Source of the DNA: Prevotella lacticifex
Lineage (GTDB): Bacteria; Bacteroidota; Bacteroidia; Bacteroidales; Bacteroidaceae
NCBI RefSeq assembly: GCF_019973375.1
Contig: NZ_BPTV01000003.1
Span: forward strand, 1-64,000
Length of the DNA: 64,000 bases
Direction: 5' to 3'
The notes beneath the pieces are model-generated. The model did not search any database and was not told the origin of the DNA. It worked only from the letters and a program-made list of their open reading frames with translations. Positions within the stretch are counted from its first letter, which is position 1; each line of letters opens with the position of its first letter. Below, piece by piece: positions 50,748 through 60,195 of the stretch. The position numbers and the translations under genes are program-made.

Positions 50748-50865
50748 TGTTTGGCAGTTCTTGGTTAGGTTAAAAAAAGAGCAGCGCCGCATGGCAGCGT
50801 CAGCATTTGTATAAAGAGGGTGGGGCAGAGCTTGTCTCTTCTTGTCTTACTGTTTGTTTGTGACC

Positions 50866-50873
50866 GCAAAGAT
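50866..50873 (-). promoter_or_regulatory. -7 box TATCTTTG of the NfnA/B-like fusion gene
   Basis: The minus-strand TATCTTTG is about 120 bases before the chosen ATG at 50747. The gap 50748-50978 otherwise holds no gene. The distance implies a leader of about 110 bases. Confidence 0.5.
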
Positions 50874-50978
50874 ATGTAGTTCGCAGGTGCAGCTGACAAA
50901 GAGGAATCGCATAAACAAAGGGGAATATGCGGCACAGTAGCTGCTAAAGTACTGTGCTGCATATTGTCGATTGTTTGT

Positions 50979-52268
50979 TTACATCTTGTCGTCGAGCATC
51001 TCGAAACCGCAATACGGTACGAGCACCTTAGGCACACGGATGCCCTCAGGTGTCTGGTTGTTCTCGATAATAGTGGCCACAATACGCGGCAGAGCAAGAG
51101 CAGAGCCGTTGAGGGTGTGGCAGAGTTCAATCTTCTTAGTATCGTTACGACGGAAACGGCAGTGCAGACGATTGGCCTGATAGCTCTCGAAGTTGGATAC
51201 CGACGAGACCTCAAGCCAGCGTTTCTGAGCTGCTGAGTATGTCTCGAAGTCGACACAGATAGACGACGTAAAGCTCATATCGCCGCCACAGAGCAGCAGT
51301 AGATGGTAAGGCAGCTCCAACTTCTTCAAGAGTCCCTCCACATGGTCGAGCATTTCGTGCCAAGAAGCATAGGAGTGCTCCGGAGTGTCGACACGTACGA
51401 TTTCGACTTTATCGAACTGATGCAGACGGTTCAGTCCACGTACATCCTTTCCGTACGAACCAGCCTCACGGCGGAAGCAAGCCGAATATGCGCAATACTT
51501 CAGCGGGAGCTGTTTCTCGTCGAGGATTTCATTGCGGAACAAGTTCGTTACCGGCACCTCGGCAGTAGGGATAAGATAAAGGTCGTCGACATTAGCGTGG
51601 TACATCTGTCCCTCTTTGTCGGGGAGCTGTCCGGTGCCATAGCCCGAGGCCTGATTAACGACGTAAGGAGGCTGAATCTCTGTATAGCCAGCCTTTCGTG
51701 CCTCATCGAGGAAGAAAGCCTCAAGAGCGCGCTGGAATCGGGCCATCTTACCTATATATACAGGGAAGCCTGCACCGGTAATCTTCACGCCAAGGTCGAA
51801 ATCGACGAGGTTGAACTTCTTCAACAGATCCCAGTGACAAAGAGCATCATCGCCCAACTTAGGCAGATTGGTGACATCTTCCTTAATAACCACATTGCTC
51901 GACGCATCCTTACCCTCCGGAACTTTGTCGTTAGGAATATTTGGAATATCGAGCAACTCGTTTGTCATATCGCTCTGAGCCTTGTCCATGACCTCCGTCA
52001 GAGCCTTGTCGGCGGCCTTCAGTTCAGCCACCTGGTCTTTCACCTTAGCAGCCTCATCGCGCTTGCCCTCTTTCATTAGTCCGCCAATCTGCTTGGAGAG
52101 GCGGTTCTGCTCGGCTTTATTGGCGTCGAGTTTCTGCTGCGACTCACGGCGAATCTTATCGTACTCCAGTACTTTCTCAATTGCCTCGCGGGCACCGGCG
52201 AAGTGTTTCTTCTCCAGTCCCTTAATTACCTTTTCAGTGTCCTCACTGATTTGCTTTAGTGTAAGCAT
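50979..52268 (-). CDS. serS: seryl-tRNA synthetase
   Basis: A 429-aa class II synthetase with an N-terminal coiled coil (about 1-110; EKVLEYDKIRRESQQKLDANKAEQ), motif 2 FRREAGSYGKDVRGLNRLHQFDKVE (about 265-290) and motif 3 LNGSALALPRIVATIIENNQ (about 385-405). It charges tRNA-Ser. It sits downstream of the zinc-ribbon gene with a 30-base gap and is probably cotranscribed. Confidence 0.97.
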   Translation of the reverse strand: MLTLKQISEDTEKVIKGLEKKHFAGAREAIEKVLEYDKIRRESQQKLDANKAEQNRLSKQIGGLMKEGKRDEAAKVKDQVAELKAADKALTEVMDKAQSDMTNELLDIPNIPNDKVPEGKDASSNVVIKEDVTNLPKLGDDALCHWDLLKKFNLVDFDLGVKITGAGFPVYIGKMARFQRALEAFFLDEARKAGYTEIQPPYVVNQASGYGTGQLPDKEGQMYHANVDDLYLIPTAEVPVTNLFRNEILDEKQLPLKYCAYSACFRREAGSYGKDVRGLNRLHQFDKVEIVRVDTPEHSYASWHEMLDHVEGLLKKLELPYHLLLLCGGDMSFTSSICVDFETYSAAQKRWLEVSSVSNFESYQANRLHCRFRRNDTKKIELCHTLNGSALALPRIVATIIENNQTPEGIRVPKVLVPYCGFEMLDDKM

Positions 52269-52298
52269 AACCGATGATTTTTTATTATGTTGTTTTTA

Positions 52299-53822
52299 TT
52301 ATTTTTTCTTTCCCGAACTCTTCGTATCCGAATTCGACTTTTTCTTGTTCGTCGCCGTCGATTTCTTCTCTTTCGTCGACGATTTCTTCACGTCTTTAGC
52401 AGGTTTCTTGTCCGTGCTCTCCGATTTCTTTTCGGTAGCTGCGGGTTTCTTCTCAATGGCGCTCACTCCGTCGGCCTGCTTTATAAGTCTTATGGCTGTG
52501 ATGTGCCCTGAACCGTCGATTTTGGCCTGAATGTTATACCCGGCCTGGACATTATTGCCCGATGTGTAGTTAACCGACAAGCGGGCCGGCATTGTCAGTG
52601 AGTATTTTGCTGATGCACCGTTGCCCACTTTCGTAACCTTGGCAGCATCGGCATCATCGACGTGCCAGTTAAGGCGCTCGGCGTTTTTGTAAATAATTGC
52701 CATATAGTTCACGGCCTCACTGTTGTCGACCGACGATTTCTCATTAAAGAATTCGAGATGCGACGCGAAACAGTTCTTGACCCTGTCGGCATTATGCGCA
52801 TTGATGGCTACGAGGAAAGAGCGTATGGCACTGACAGCCTTCCGCTTATCATCGCCTGATGCCGGCATGTCCATAGTCATCTTAACCGAGTCGACAGCTT
52901 CGGGCGCATGCCGGCCGTTCTGGTGCAACGACAGATAATTGGCGAAATCATGGGTCTGCAGAGCGGCTTTCCAGTCGAGTTCGTCAATCATCGCCATAGC
53001 CTCCTGCCGGTGCTCCGACTTCGGGTTCTGAGCGAGATACTGGCGCAGCGCATTAGCGTCGTTCGACGATTTTACTTTCTCCCATTCAGGATCTGATGCC
53101 GCAATCGCATTGAGTAGAGCCATCACTGAGTCGCGATGTTCCTGCGGTGCATCACTGTAGGTGTCAAGATACGATTTAAGGATATTCGGATCCCTGCTCT
53201 CTATAGCCTGCAGATACTCACTGTTTTCATTGTCCTGCTTGGCGTTACTGTATAGAAAAAGAACTACAAGACAGATAACAGCAGCTACGATGAGCGAAAT
53301 TATCAGAGACCGACGGTTGACCTTTGAAGTACCAGCGGGCTTTTTGGGGCTATCACCAGCCTTATTGCTGTCTAAAGGATGTGCCTCAGCCATGCCGCTG
53401 TCGGTCAGCGGACGCACCGGCTCTTTGTCACCGCTCGTGGCATTCGTCAGGGGCACAGCACTGATAGGCTCTTCGTCAGCAGAGTCACCGGGCATCACGG
53501 GCTCGGCCGAAACCTCTTGCGTTTTCTGCCTGCTCTCCTTCGCGGCAATCTCATTCTCTTCCTCCGCGATGGCCTGCTCCTCAGCAAGAGCATCCTCACT
53601 GCTGTCGGCCGAAGACGGCTCATGTGCGACAGACGACCTGCTGTCATTAACCGTGGCAAGCAAGCTATGATGACAGTTGGGACAGATGCCATCACTGATA
53701 AAGTGAATCTCGCCACAATTAGGGCAGCGGACAATCTTCCCTGCTATCTCCACTCCGCAGCTCGGACATACCGGAGCCTTGTCGGAAATCTGATGACCAC
53801 ATTCAGGACATTTGATTATCAT
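52299..53822 (-). CDS. zinc-ribbon membrane protein with Lys-rich tail
   Basis: A 507-aa protein. Two N-terminal zinc ribbons (CPECG, CPSCG, CPNCG, CPNCH, about 4-52) are followed by an acidic linker, a membrane span (LIISLIVAAVICLVVLFLY, about 173-192) and an extracytoplasmic alpha/beta part. It ends in a Lys/Ser/Thr-rich stretch (SSTKEKKSTATNKKKSN). It probably has the ribbons inside and the long C-terminal part outside the cell membrane. Function is unknown; the family is usually annotated as zinc-ribbon domain protein. Confidence 0.72.
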   Translation of the reverse strand: MIIKCPECGHQISDKAPVCPSCGVEIAGKIVRCPNCGEIHFISDGICPNCHHSLLATVNDSRSSVAHEPSSADSSEDALAEEQAIAEEENEIAAKESRQKTQEVSAEPVMPGDSADEEPISAVPLTNATSGDKEPVRPLTDSGMAEAHPLDSNKAGDSPKKPAGTSKVNRRSLIISLIVAAVICLVVLFLYSNAKQDNENSEYLQAIESRDPNILKSYLDTYSDAPQEHRDSVMALLNAIAASDPEWEKVKSSNDANALRQYLAQNPKSEHRQEAMAMIDELDWKAALQTHDFANYLSLHQNGRHAPEAVDSVKMTMDMPASGDDKRKAVSAIRSFLVAINAHNADRVKNCFASHLEFFNEKSSVDNSEAVNYMAIIYKNAERLNWHVDDADAAKVTKVGNGASAKYSLTMPARLSVNYTSGNNVQAGYNIQAKIDGSGHITAIRLIKQADGVSAIEKKPAATEKKSESTDKKPAKDVKKSSTKEKKSTATNKKKSNSDTKSSGKKK

Positions 53823-53872
53823 GGTGCTTAATTATATTATTCGATTCTCAAAAATTTTTCATCCCACCGACT

Positions 53873-54577
53873 TCAATGTCGGAATCTTATCTCCCTCATA
53901 CTATGCCGGCCCATAAGACGCGACTTGTCAACGTAGCCGGTGACACCATTGATACGTCCTTTCGATGTGTACTGCCACGCAAAGACATCGCGACCGTCAC
54001 GGAGCACCGGTTTTTGACTGTTATACTTGGCAATGAAGAGTTTATATCCTCCCAACTGATTGGTCAGATAACTATTGTAGAAACTCTCATAGGTGTATAT
54101 AAGAGGTTTCTGCCTGTACTCCCTCTCGAGCAGACGCAGAAATTTATGGAGCGAGTCGCAGAGCTCGGCACGGCCCAGTCCTCCGGTCGTCTCGATATCG
54201 ACCATCGGCACGAGGTCCTGATCCTGCGGACGGCATTGGGTGCGGAAGTTGCGCACTTGCTCAGCCTGTGGCTTCGTGGGACGGTAGAAGTGGTAGGAAC
54301 CGACCTTCAGCCCATAACGGCGCGCCAGGGTAATGTTCTCAAGATAACGCCTGTCGATATTATCACCACCCTCACTGGCCTTGAGGTATACATAGTACAT
54401 CTTACTGTTGGCACCTACAGTCTCCCACCACACGTTGCCCTGATAATGGCTCATATCAAGGCCGTGGATATGGTTGCAGGTATCCTCACATTGTATGTAA
54501 TACTGCGCACTTGCACTGAGCGCGCAGGACACGAATAATATTATAGCTGAAAATATTCTTCTAATGTTCGTTTTCAT
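53873..54577 (-). CDS. GH25 lysozyme (exported)
   Basis: A 234-aa protein from the ATG at 54577; the 12 codons before it in frame lie in the promoter. Signal peptide MKTNIRRIFSAIILFVSCA. The catalytic core has HGLDMSHYQGNVWW (Asp in the active site), VYLKASEGG (about 76), VGSYHFYRPTKPQAEQVRNF (about 105) and PMVDIETTG (about 140, Asp and Glu acid pair). It hydrolyses the bond between MurNAc and GlcNAc in peptidoglycan. Confidence 0.9.
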   Translation of the reverse strand: MKTNIRRIFSAIILFVSCALSASAQYYIQCEDTCNHIHGLDMSHYQGNVWWETVGANSKMYYVYLKASEGGDNIDRRYLENITLARRYGLKVGSYHFYRPTKPQAEQVRNFRTQCRPQDQDLVPMVDIETTGGLGRAELCDSLHKFLRLLEREYRQKPLIYTYESFYNSYLTNQLGGYKLFIAKYNSQKPVLRDGRDVFAWQYTSKGRINGVTGYVDKSRLMGRHSMREIRFRH

Positions 54578-54585
54578 AATTTGCA

Positions 54586-54593
54586 AAGGTACT
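54586..54593 (-). promoter_or_regulatory. -7 box TACCTTTG of the GH25 gene
   Basis: Minus-strand TACCTTTG lies 9 bases upstream of the ATG at 54577. The short distance supports the chosen start. Confidence 0.45.
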
Positions 54594-54935
54594 GCAAAAT
54601 GCAGACAAAACAAAATAAAAAAACATTTTTTAAGTTGAAGATTTACAGCTCTTTCATTTAATTATTGACTGTCATGGCATAATGGACGCAAAATATAGGC
54701 TTTTCACGAGGAAGTTTATTTATTGTAATCTTCTGATAGCCAACAAACTAACCGCTACCTAAAGATGATGGATCAGGTTTAGGTACTTCCCATATATCTC
54801 TCCGGTTGAAGGCCTCTTGGCGAATTCTATGGATGCATAGATTAATCGATGGCATGGCGCTCTATCAGCCATCCTCATGACTCAGTAACAGCAACGCTAC
54901 AACAAACCAATATTGAAATATATTTACACGATTCC

Positions 54936-55023
54936 CAAACGGTCCATTTGGGCTTCCCAAACGGTCCATTTCGGCTCGCCAAATGGACCGTTTCGCGTCC
55001 TAAAACGAACCGTTTTACAACGC
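54936..55023. repeat. four 22-bp tandem units with GGTCC/GGACC cores
   Basis: Units start at 54936, 54958, 54980 and 55002. The first two contain AAACGGTCCATTT, the third its inverse AAATGGACCGTTT, and the fourth a decayed AACGAACCGTTTT. Units 2 and 3 together form an inverted repeat. The rest of 54600-55400 shows no gene that I trust. Confidence 0.7.
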
Positions 55024-55344
55024 AAAATAGCATGTATTAGTAACCGTCTGAGAATCAATGATATACAAAGACAAATGAAGGACCGGTAAAATATGAATTA
55101 CTTTTACATTATATTTCACCATTCTATTGTCGCTCCTCGCTTCTCCAAAAATAGTGTTCGCTATTGAAGAATCATATTGATGACAAGTGCCTTGATGTCG
55201 CCACAACCCACAAAAAGATTAAGCACACCACAAAAAACATGAGACATGGCTTTGAAAATTGACACGACCCTTTCAAATATGTTTTCATTTGTGTCATTTT
55301 AGTTTTTTTAATTCATTTAGTCACACATAGTATATCATTATTAC

Positions 55345-55352
55345 TATCTTTG
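55345..55352 (+). promoter_or_regulatory. -7 box TATCTTTG of uxuA
   Basis: TATCTTTG lies 55 bases before the ATG at 55407. The segment 55300-55340 is AT-rich and includes TTTT tracts in the -33 area. Confidence 0.5.
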
Positions 55353-55406
55353 CAATAGCTAAACTAAAAGGCTGATAAATCAAGAACAAAACTAATCAAT
55401 AAATCA

Positions 55407-56672
55407 ATGGAAAAGACATGGAGATGGTTTGGCAAGAACGATAAGATTACACTTGCCATGCTGAAACAAATCGGAGTTGAAGGCATCGTTACAGCTCTTC
55501 ACGATGTCCCGCTCGGGGAGGTGTGGACACGCGAGAAAATTCACGATCTTAAAACGTATATCGAGGGCTACGGTATGCGCTGGTCTGTTGTCGAGTCGCT
55601 GCCGGTGACGGAAACAATAAAATATGGTGGTCCTGACCGCGACAGCCAGATTGAAATTTACAAGCAGAGTCTGCGCAACCTCGCTGCTGAGGGAATTCAC
55701 ACCGTATGCTACAATTTCATGCCGGTACTCGACTGGGCTCGCACCGATCTGCTTCATCTCAACCCCAACGGCACCTACAACCTCTACTTCAGTATCCCGG
55801 AGTTCGCCTATTTCGACATCTATATCCTAAAACGTGACGGCGCGCGCGACGACTGGGCGAAGTTCCAGGTGCTCGGTCCCGACGGCAAACCCAACGGACG
55901 CGACATTCTCAAGGAGGTCGACAAACTACGTGAGACGATGACTCCCGAGGCTGAGCACCAGCTTGTCGAGAATATTGTCATTAAGACTCAGGGATTTGTC
56001 AGCGGCAACTTCCGTGAGGACGATGAGCACCCAATAGAACTCTTCCGTCAGCTCCTCGCATTATATAAAGGTATCGGCCGCGATGAACTGCGGGCCAACA
56101 TGAAGTACTTCCTCGAGGCAATTATGCCGGTGTGCAACGAGTGCAGCATGTATATGTGTGTCCATCCCGACGATCCTCCATTCCAGATTCTCGGATTGCC
56201 GCGCATCGTAACAAGCGATGCCGATATCGACTGGTTCCTCCATGCCGTCGACGATCCCCACAACGGTCTCACTTTCTGCGCTGGAAGTCTGTCGGCAGGG
56301 GCTCAGAACAACGTCGTGGAACTGGCACGCAAGTACGCTTCACGCACATGGTTTGTGCACCTGCGCTCATGCCACGTTTTCGACAACGGCGATTTCACCG
56401 AAGCAAGCCATCTCGGTGGACGTGCCGATATCATCGAACTGGCACGAATCTTCGAAAAGGAAGAGATGAGACGAGCCGAAGATCCAGTTATCGAGCATCT
56501 CCCGATGCGTGTTGACCATGGAATGACAATGCTCGGCGACGAGGCCAGAGGCTACAACGCAGGATACTCTTTCCTCGGACGTATGTTCGCTATGGGACAG
56601 GTACAGGGAATCATAGCTACCGTAGACCGCGAGTTGGGAAAGCCGTTCCATCAGCCTGGATTCTTTGATTAA
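55407..56672 (+). CDS. uxuA: mannonate dehydratase
   Basis: A 421-aa enzyme beginning MEKTWRWFGKNDKITLAMLK, with GVEGIVTALHDVPLGEVW, GIHTVCYNFMPVLDWARTDL and MYMCVHPDDPPFQILGLPRIV (about 253), and the metal/substrate blocks of UxuA. It removes water from D-mannonate to give 2-keto-3-deoxygluconate in glucuronate and galacturonate breakdown. The partner gene uxuB lies 104 bases downstream. Confidence 0.95.
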   Translation: MEKTWRWFGKNDKITLAMLKQIGVEGIVTALHDVPLGEVWTREKIHDLKTYIEGYGMRWSVVESLPVTETIKYGGPDRDSQIEIYKQSLRNLAAEGIHTVCYNFMPVLDWARTDLLHLNPNGTYNLYFSIPEFAYFDIYILKRDGARDDWAKFQVLGPDGKPNGRDILKEVDKLRETMTPEAEHQLVENIVIKTQGFVSGNFREDDEHPIELFRQLLALYKGIGRDELRANMKYFLEAIMPVCNECSMYMCVHPDDPPFQILGLPRIVTSDADIDWFLHAVDDPHNGLTFCAGSLSAGAQNNVVELARKYASRTWFVHLRSCHVFDNGDFTEASHLGGRADIIELARIFEKEEMRRAEDPVIEHLPMRVDHGMTMLGDEARGYNAGYSFLGRMFAMGQVQGIIATVDRELGKPFHQPGFFD

Positions 56673-56776
56673 CGAAAACCGGTAACTGCCTTATGGAAAG
56701 CATAATATAGTTACATCATGAATATATAGAATAAGCATTCCTTTGGGCACATAATATAACTTACACATAGAAAAAA

Positions 56777-58363
56777 ATGAAACTTACAGACATACTGAAA
56801 AAAGATTTCAATAGGGCAGAGTGGGAGACCAAAGGCTATGAACTTCCTAAGTTCGACATTGCCGCAGTACGTCAGAAGACGCACGATAATCCCACATGGG
56901 TACACTTTGGTGGCGGAAACATCTTCCGCGCCTTTCCGGCTGCCATATTGCAGGACGTGCTGAACACCGGAAAATACGACCGTGGTGTTATCGTGGCCGA
57001 GACATTCGACTATGAGGTTATCGACAAAGCCTACCGTCCCTACGACAACCTGTCGCTGCTGGTAAGCCTGCAGTCGGCGGGAACAGTAGAGAAGAAAGTA
57101 ATAGCATCGGTCACTGAATCGCTGAAAGCCGACATGCAATCAGACGACTGGAGCCGTCTCGTCGAGATATTCCGCAATCCCTCGCTTGAGATGATTTCCT
57201 TCACTATCACCGAGAAAGGCTACAGTTACAACGATGCCGACCTCGCCCGTGGCATGGAGCCCGTCTTCGCAATGGGCAAGGTGTGTGCTCTTCTTTACGA
57301 GCGTTTCAAGGCCGGACAACTGCCGTTAACCGTTCAGAGCATGGACAACTGCTCCCACAATGGCGATAAGGTGAAAGCCGGGGTTATGGCCTATGCCGGG
57401 AGGTGGGCCAACGACGGCCTGGTGCCTGCGGCCTTTCTGGACTATCTCAAAGATGAGAGCAAGATAACCTTCCCTTGGTCGATGATAGACAAAATTACGC
57501 CACGTCCACATGAGAAAGTCAAGGAGTTGCTCGCCGCCGACGGGTTTGACGACAACAACTATATTGAGACTGCCCGTCACACTTTCACAGCACCATTCGT
57601 CAACTCAGAGGAGACACAGTATCTCGTCGTCGAGGATCACTACACCAACGGGCGTCCGCCACTCAATCTCGGCGGGGTTATCTACACTACGCGCGACACC
57701 GTAGACAAGGTGGAGACAATGAAAGTCACTACCTGCCTTAATCCGCTCCATACGGCTATGGCTATCTTCGGTTGTCTGTTAGGATACGACCTCATTTCTG
57801 CCGAGATTCGTGATGAAGACATTAGGGCTCTCGTACAGAAAATAGGATATATCGAGGCTATGCCAGTAGTCACCGACCCCGGAATCCTCAATCCATACGA
57901 GTTTATCGGTGCATTCATCAACAAACGGCTGCCAAATCCGTTTATGCCCGACACTCCACAGCGTATTGCAAGCGACACAAGTCAGAAACTGTCCATCCGC
58001 TTTGGCGAGACTATAAAGAAGTATATCACACGACATCTCGACATGTCAAATCTTGTGCTCATTCCTCTCGTTCTCGCCGCTTATTCACGCTATTTGAAGG
58101 GCATCGATGATGAGGGCAACGCCTTCGCGCCATCTCCCGATCCCATGCTTGAAGAGTTGCAGACCATCGTAGCTCCACTGAAGGTGGGCAGCAGCGATAA
58201 CGACTTCAGCTGTCTGAGGAATCTTTACAGTCGCAAGGACATCTTCGGAGTCGATCTCTATGAGGCCGGACTCGGTGGTCGTATTGAGGAAATGGTCCGT
58301 GAACTCTTCGCCGGAAAGGGCGCTGTAAGGGCTACACTGCACAAGTATGCTCTCGCGAGATAA
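56777..58363 (+). CDS. uxuB: fructuronate reductase (mannitol dehydrogenase family)
   Basis: A 528-aa protein of the polyol-specific long-chain dehydrogenase family. N-terminal HFGGGNIFRAFPAAILQD (about 43) is the NAD-binding start, VITDPGI-like and EFIGAFINKRLPNP are typical substrate-region blocks, and KQRPHEKVKELL-like segments occur mid-protein. Next to uxuA it reduces D-fructuronate to D-mannonate. The product could also be a related oxidoreductase such as mannitol dehydrogenase. Confidence 0.88.
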   Translation: MKLTDILKKDFNRAEWETKGYELPKFDIAAVRQKTHDNPTWVHFGGGNIFRAFPAAILQDVLNTGKYDRGVIVAETFDYEVIDKAYRPYDNLSLLVSLQSAGTVEKKVIASVTESLKADMQSDDWSRLVEIFRNPSLEMISFTITEKGYSYNDADLARGMEPVFAMGKVCALLYERFKAGQLPLTVQSMDNCSHNGDKVKAGVMAYAGRWANDGLVPAAFLDYLKDESKITFPWSMIDKITPRPHEKVKELLAADGFDDNNYIETARHTFTAPFVNSEETQYLVVEDHYTNGRPPLNLGGVIYTTRDTVDKVETMKVTTCLNPLHTAMAIFGCLLGYDLISAEIRDEDIRALVQKIGYIEAMPVVTDPGILNPYEFIGAFINKRLPNPFMPDTPQRIASDTSQKLSIRFGETIKKYITRHLDMSNLVLIPLVLAAYSRYLKGIDDEGNAFAPSPDPMLEELQTIVAPLKVGSSDNDFSCLRNLYSRKDIFGVDLYEAGLGGRIEEMVRELFAGKGAVRATLHKYALAR

Positions 58364-58381
58364 ACGAACAACCGAATAGTT

Positions 58382-58416
58382 AAAAAGGCTGACTCTATCG
58401 TAGAGCCAGCCTTTTT
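58382..58416. terminator. bidirectional terminator
   Basis: AAAAAGGCTGACTCTA and TAGAGCCAGCCTTTTT form a stem with one mismatch, a short loop and A/T runs on both sides. It lies between uxuB and the convergent esterase gene. Confidence 0.8.
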
Positions 58417-58433
58417 AATTCAAATTGGATTTC

Positions 58434-59312
58434 CTACTTCAACTTAAACTTCATATCGTCAAGCCAAACACCTAAATCATGAAGTAGTTGGTCATGATAT
58501 TTAAACTTTAACTTAAAGCCAAATCCATGGCCTCCGTCATTATATTCAATTATCCTCACAGGGACTTTTTTACGCTTCAGTGCCTTATAATACGCCACAG
58601 CATTCGATGCCGGCGGAACCGCTTTGTCGTTCTTGGCATAGAAGATGATAGCCGGTGGAGTGACACCTTCCTCCACATGACGCTCATTGGAGAACTCCTT
58701 AAGCGCAGCCCTGTTGGTCGAATCCTTACCAAGGAAACATTTCAAGGAGCCCTTATGCGTCTTACCAACAAACGTTATAACTGGATAAAAAAGAATCTGA
58801 AAGTCAGGACGCACCCCAGCGGCGGCGTGGGTAGCCACCGTCGATGCCAGATGTCCACCGGCCGATGATCCCATAATACCTACTCCTTTGGGGTTGATAT
58901 TCCACACCCTTGCGCTGTCCCGTACCATCTTTATCGCTGCCTCAGCATCTGAGATTGGCCTACTGCGGTCGCCATCGGGCAGACGGTAGATAAGTGTAAA
59001 GTAGGCCATACCATGCGACGTGAAGTATGAAGCCCAGTCGGTACCCTCATGGGCAACGGCGAGATGAGAATAGCCACCACCCGGCAGTGCTACTACAGCC
59101 GGTACTGGACCGCTTGTGGAACTCGGGAAAAAAGCATACATATAGGCTCCACCATTGCCGACGTTGTAAGTTTTCGATTTGACTTCAGCACTGGAAGTAT
59201 CAGCTTTTACAGCATTTCGGTCAACTTGCGAGTCTACAGACAGCGATTGAGCTGAAGCCACAGTGCACAATGCCGTCAGCAAGACAGATAGAAAGAGATT
59301 AGATTTTTTCAT
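58434..59312 (-). CDS. exported alpha/beta-hydrolase esterase
   Basis: A 292-aa protein with a signal peptide (MKKSNLFLSVLLTALCTVASA). VVALPGGGYSHLAVAHEGTD (about 74, oxyanion HGGG-like GGG), VGIMGSSAGGHLAS (about 152, nucleophile Ser in GSSAGG) and GGHGFG (about 262, His region) fit the esterase/acetylxylan esterase group (BD-FAE). The neighbourhood of uronate genes fits plant polysaccharide use. Export to the periplasm is likely. Confidence 0.85.
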   Translation of the reverse strand: MKKSNLFLSVLLTALCTVASAQSLSVDSQVDRNAVKADTSSAEVKSKTYNVGNGGAYMYAFFPSSTSGPVPAVVALPGGGYSHLAVAHEGTDWASYFTSHGMAYFTLIYRLPDGDRSRPISDAEAAIKMVRDSARVWNINPKGVGIMGSSAGGHLASTVATHAAAGVRPDFQILFYPVITFVGKTHKGSLKCFLGKDSTNRAALKEFSNERHVEEGVTPPAIIFYAKNDKAVPPASNAVAYYKALKRKKVPVRIIEYNDGGHGFGFKLKFKYHDQLLHDLGVWLDDMKFKLK

Positions 59313-59342
59313 ACAAGTTTGTTTTTGATTTGTCTTTTAGTG

Positions 59343-59443
59343 GTGCAAAAATACTATTTTTTATCGGAATCTACAAGTTATATTTATCAGAAACTTTCTC
59401 GGTTCGAAGTGCAAAAATACTATTTTTTATCTGAAACTACAAG
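59343..59443 (-). repeat. two 35-bp direct repeats containing a -7 box
   Basis: A 35-bp segment occurs at 59343-59377 and 59409-59443, starting GTGCAAAAATACTATTTTTT, with two mismatches. On the minus strand each contains TATTTTTG, so both could act as promoters for the esterase gene; only the left copy is close (about 30 bases from the ATG). Confidence 0.55.
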
Positions 59444-59739
59444 ACATGTGGCATTTAATCTTTCACGCAGTATGCTTGCGATTGTAGATTACGCTAACAT
59501 TTTCAGCGCTCATGGTTTAACAAACTTTAAGCTTCGACGGGAAAAATCATGACCATTTTAACGTTATCAGTAACATAGATCCATGTTACTGGTAATACCG
59601 ACCGATAACATGAGATTCCAATCCCGTCCTATTCTTTACAATTCTTTCCAATCGAAGCGATTCAACATTAGCTCATTAAACCCTATGGTAACATCTTGTT
59701 TTTCAAGTACTTCAACTAATTGTTAATCGGTTAGAAACA

Positions 59740-59768
59740 AAAAAAACTCTCCAATATCGGAGAGTTTG
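59740..59768 (-). terminator. terminator after tRNA-Lys
   Basis: On the minus strand AACTCTCC and GGAGAGTT form a hairpin followed by T8. It lies 14 bases past the tRNA end. Confidence 0.75.
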
Positions 59769-59781
59769 TAAACATTATTCG

Positions 59782-59854
59782 TGACTCGCATGGGGTTCGA
59801 ACCCATGACCCCAACATTAAAAGTGTTGTGCTCTACCAACTGAGCTAGCGAGTC
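59782..59854 (-). tRNA. tRNA-Lys (anticodon TTT)
   Basis: The reverse strand gives a complete cloverleaf: acceptor GACTCGC..GCGAGTC, D arm CTCAGTTGGTAGAG, anticodon loop CTTTTAA with TTT, and T arm GGGTTCGAACCC. The 3' CCA is not encoded. A terminator follows. Confidence 0.95.
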
Positions 59855-60195
59855 TAAACCAGACTTAGCTTCTGAAAGGGAATCCTTTTCTTGTTAAGCG
59901 AGTGCAAAGGTACAACATTTTTCCGTCTTTCCCAAATAAAATCAAGACTTTTTCATTTTTTGACGGAAATTTTATTCTTTGGCGGGTGAAAGAGTCCGGC
60001 TTACCAGCCTACTCATTATATAAAAAACATCTTATGCCATCGAGAGAACAGATGAATCCATGTGAACCTCAACATAACATCTATATCAAACGAACAAGGA
60101 TCTTGATTTCTCAACAGTATACGAAACATATGTGTTTATATTTCGCGCACATGCATGTAACTCTGACTATGACGCCATACTCTGCCGGTGGGTCT

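Noticed and set aside
54936..55023. CRISPR array
   Set aside because: The 22-bp units are directly adjacent with no unique spacers and the orientation changes; no cas genes are nearby.
54849..55040. 63-aa plus frame and 55015-55206 minus frame
   Set aside because: They run through the 22-bp tandem repeats and show no family features.
60121..60180. GTGTTTATATTTCGCGCAC as a functional promoter
   Set aside because: It resembles the palindrome sites, but the -7 position reads TAACTCTG and no gene follows in that direction.
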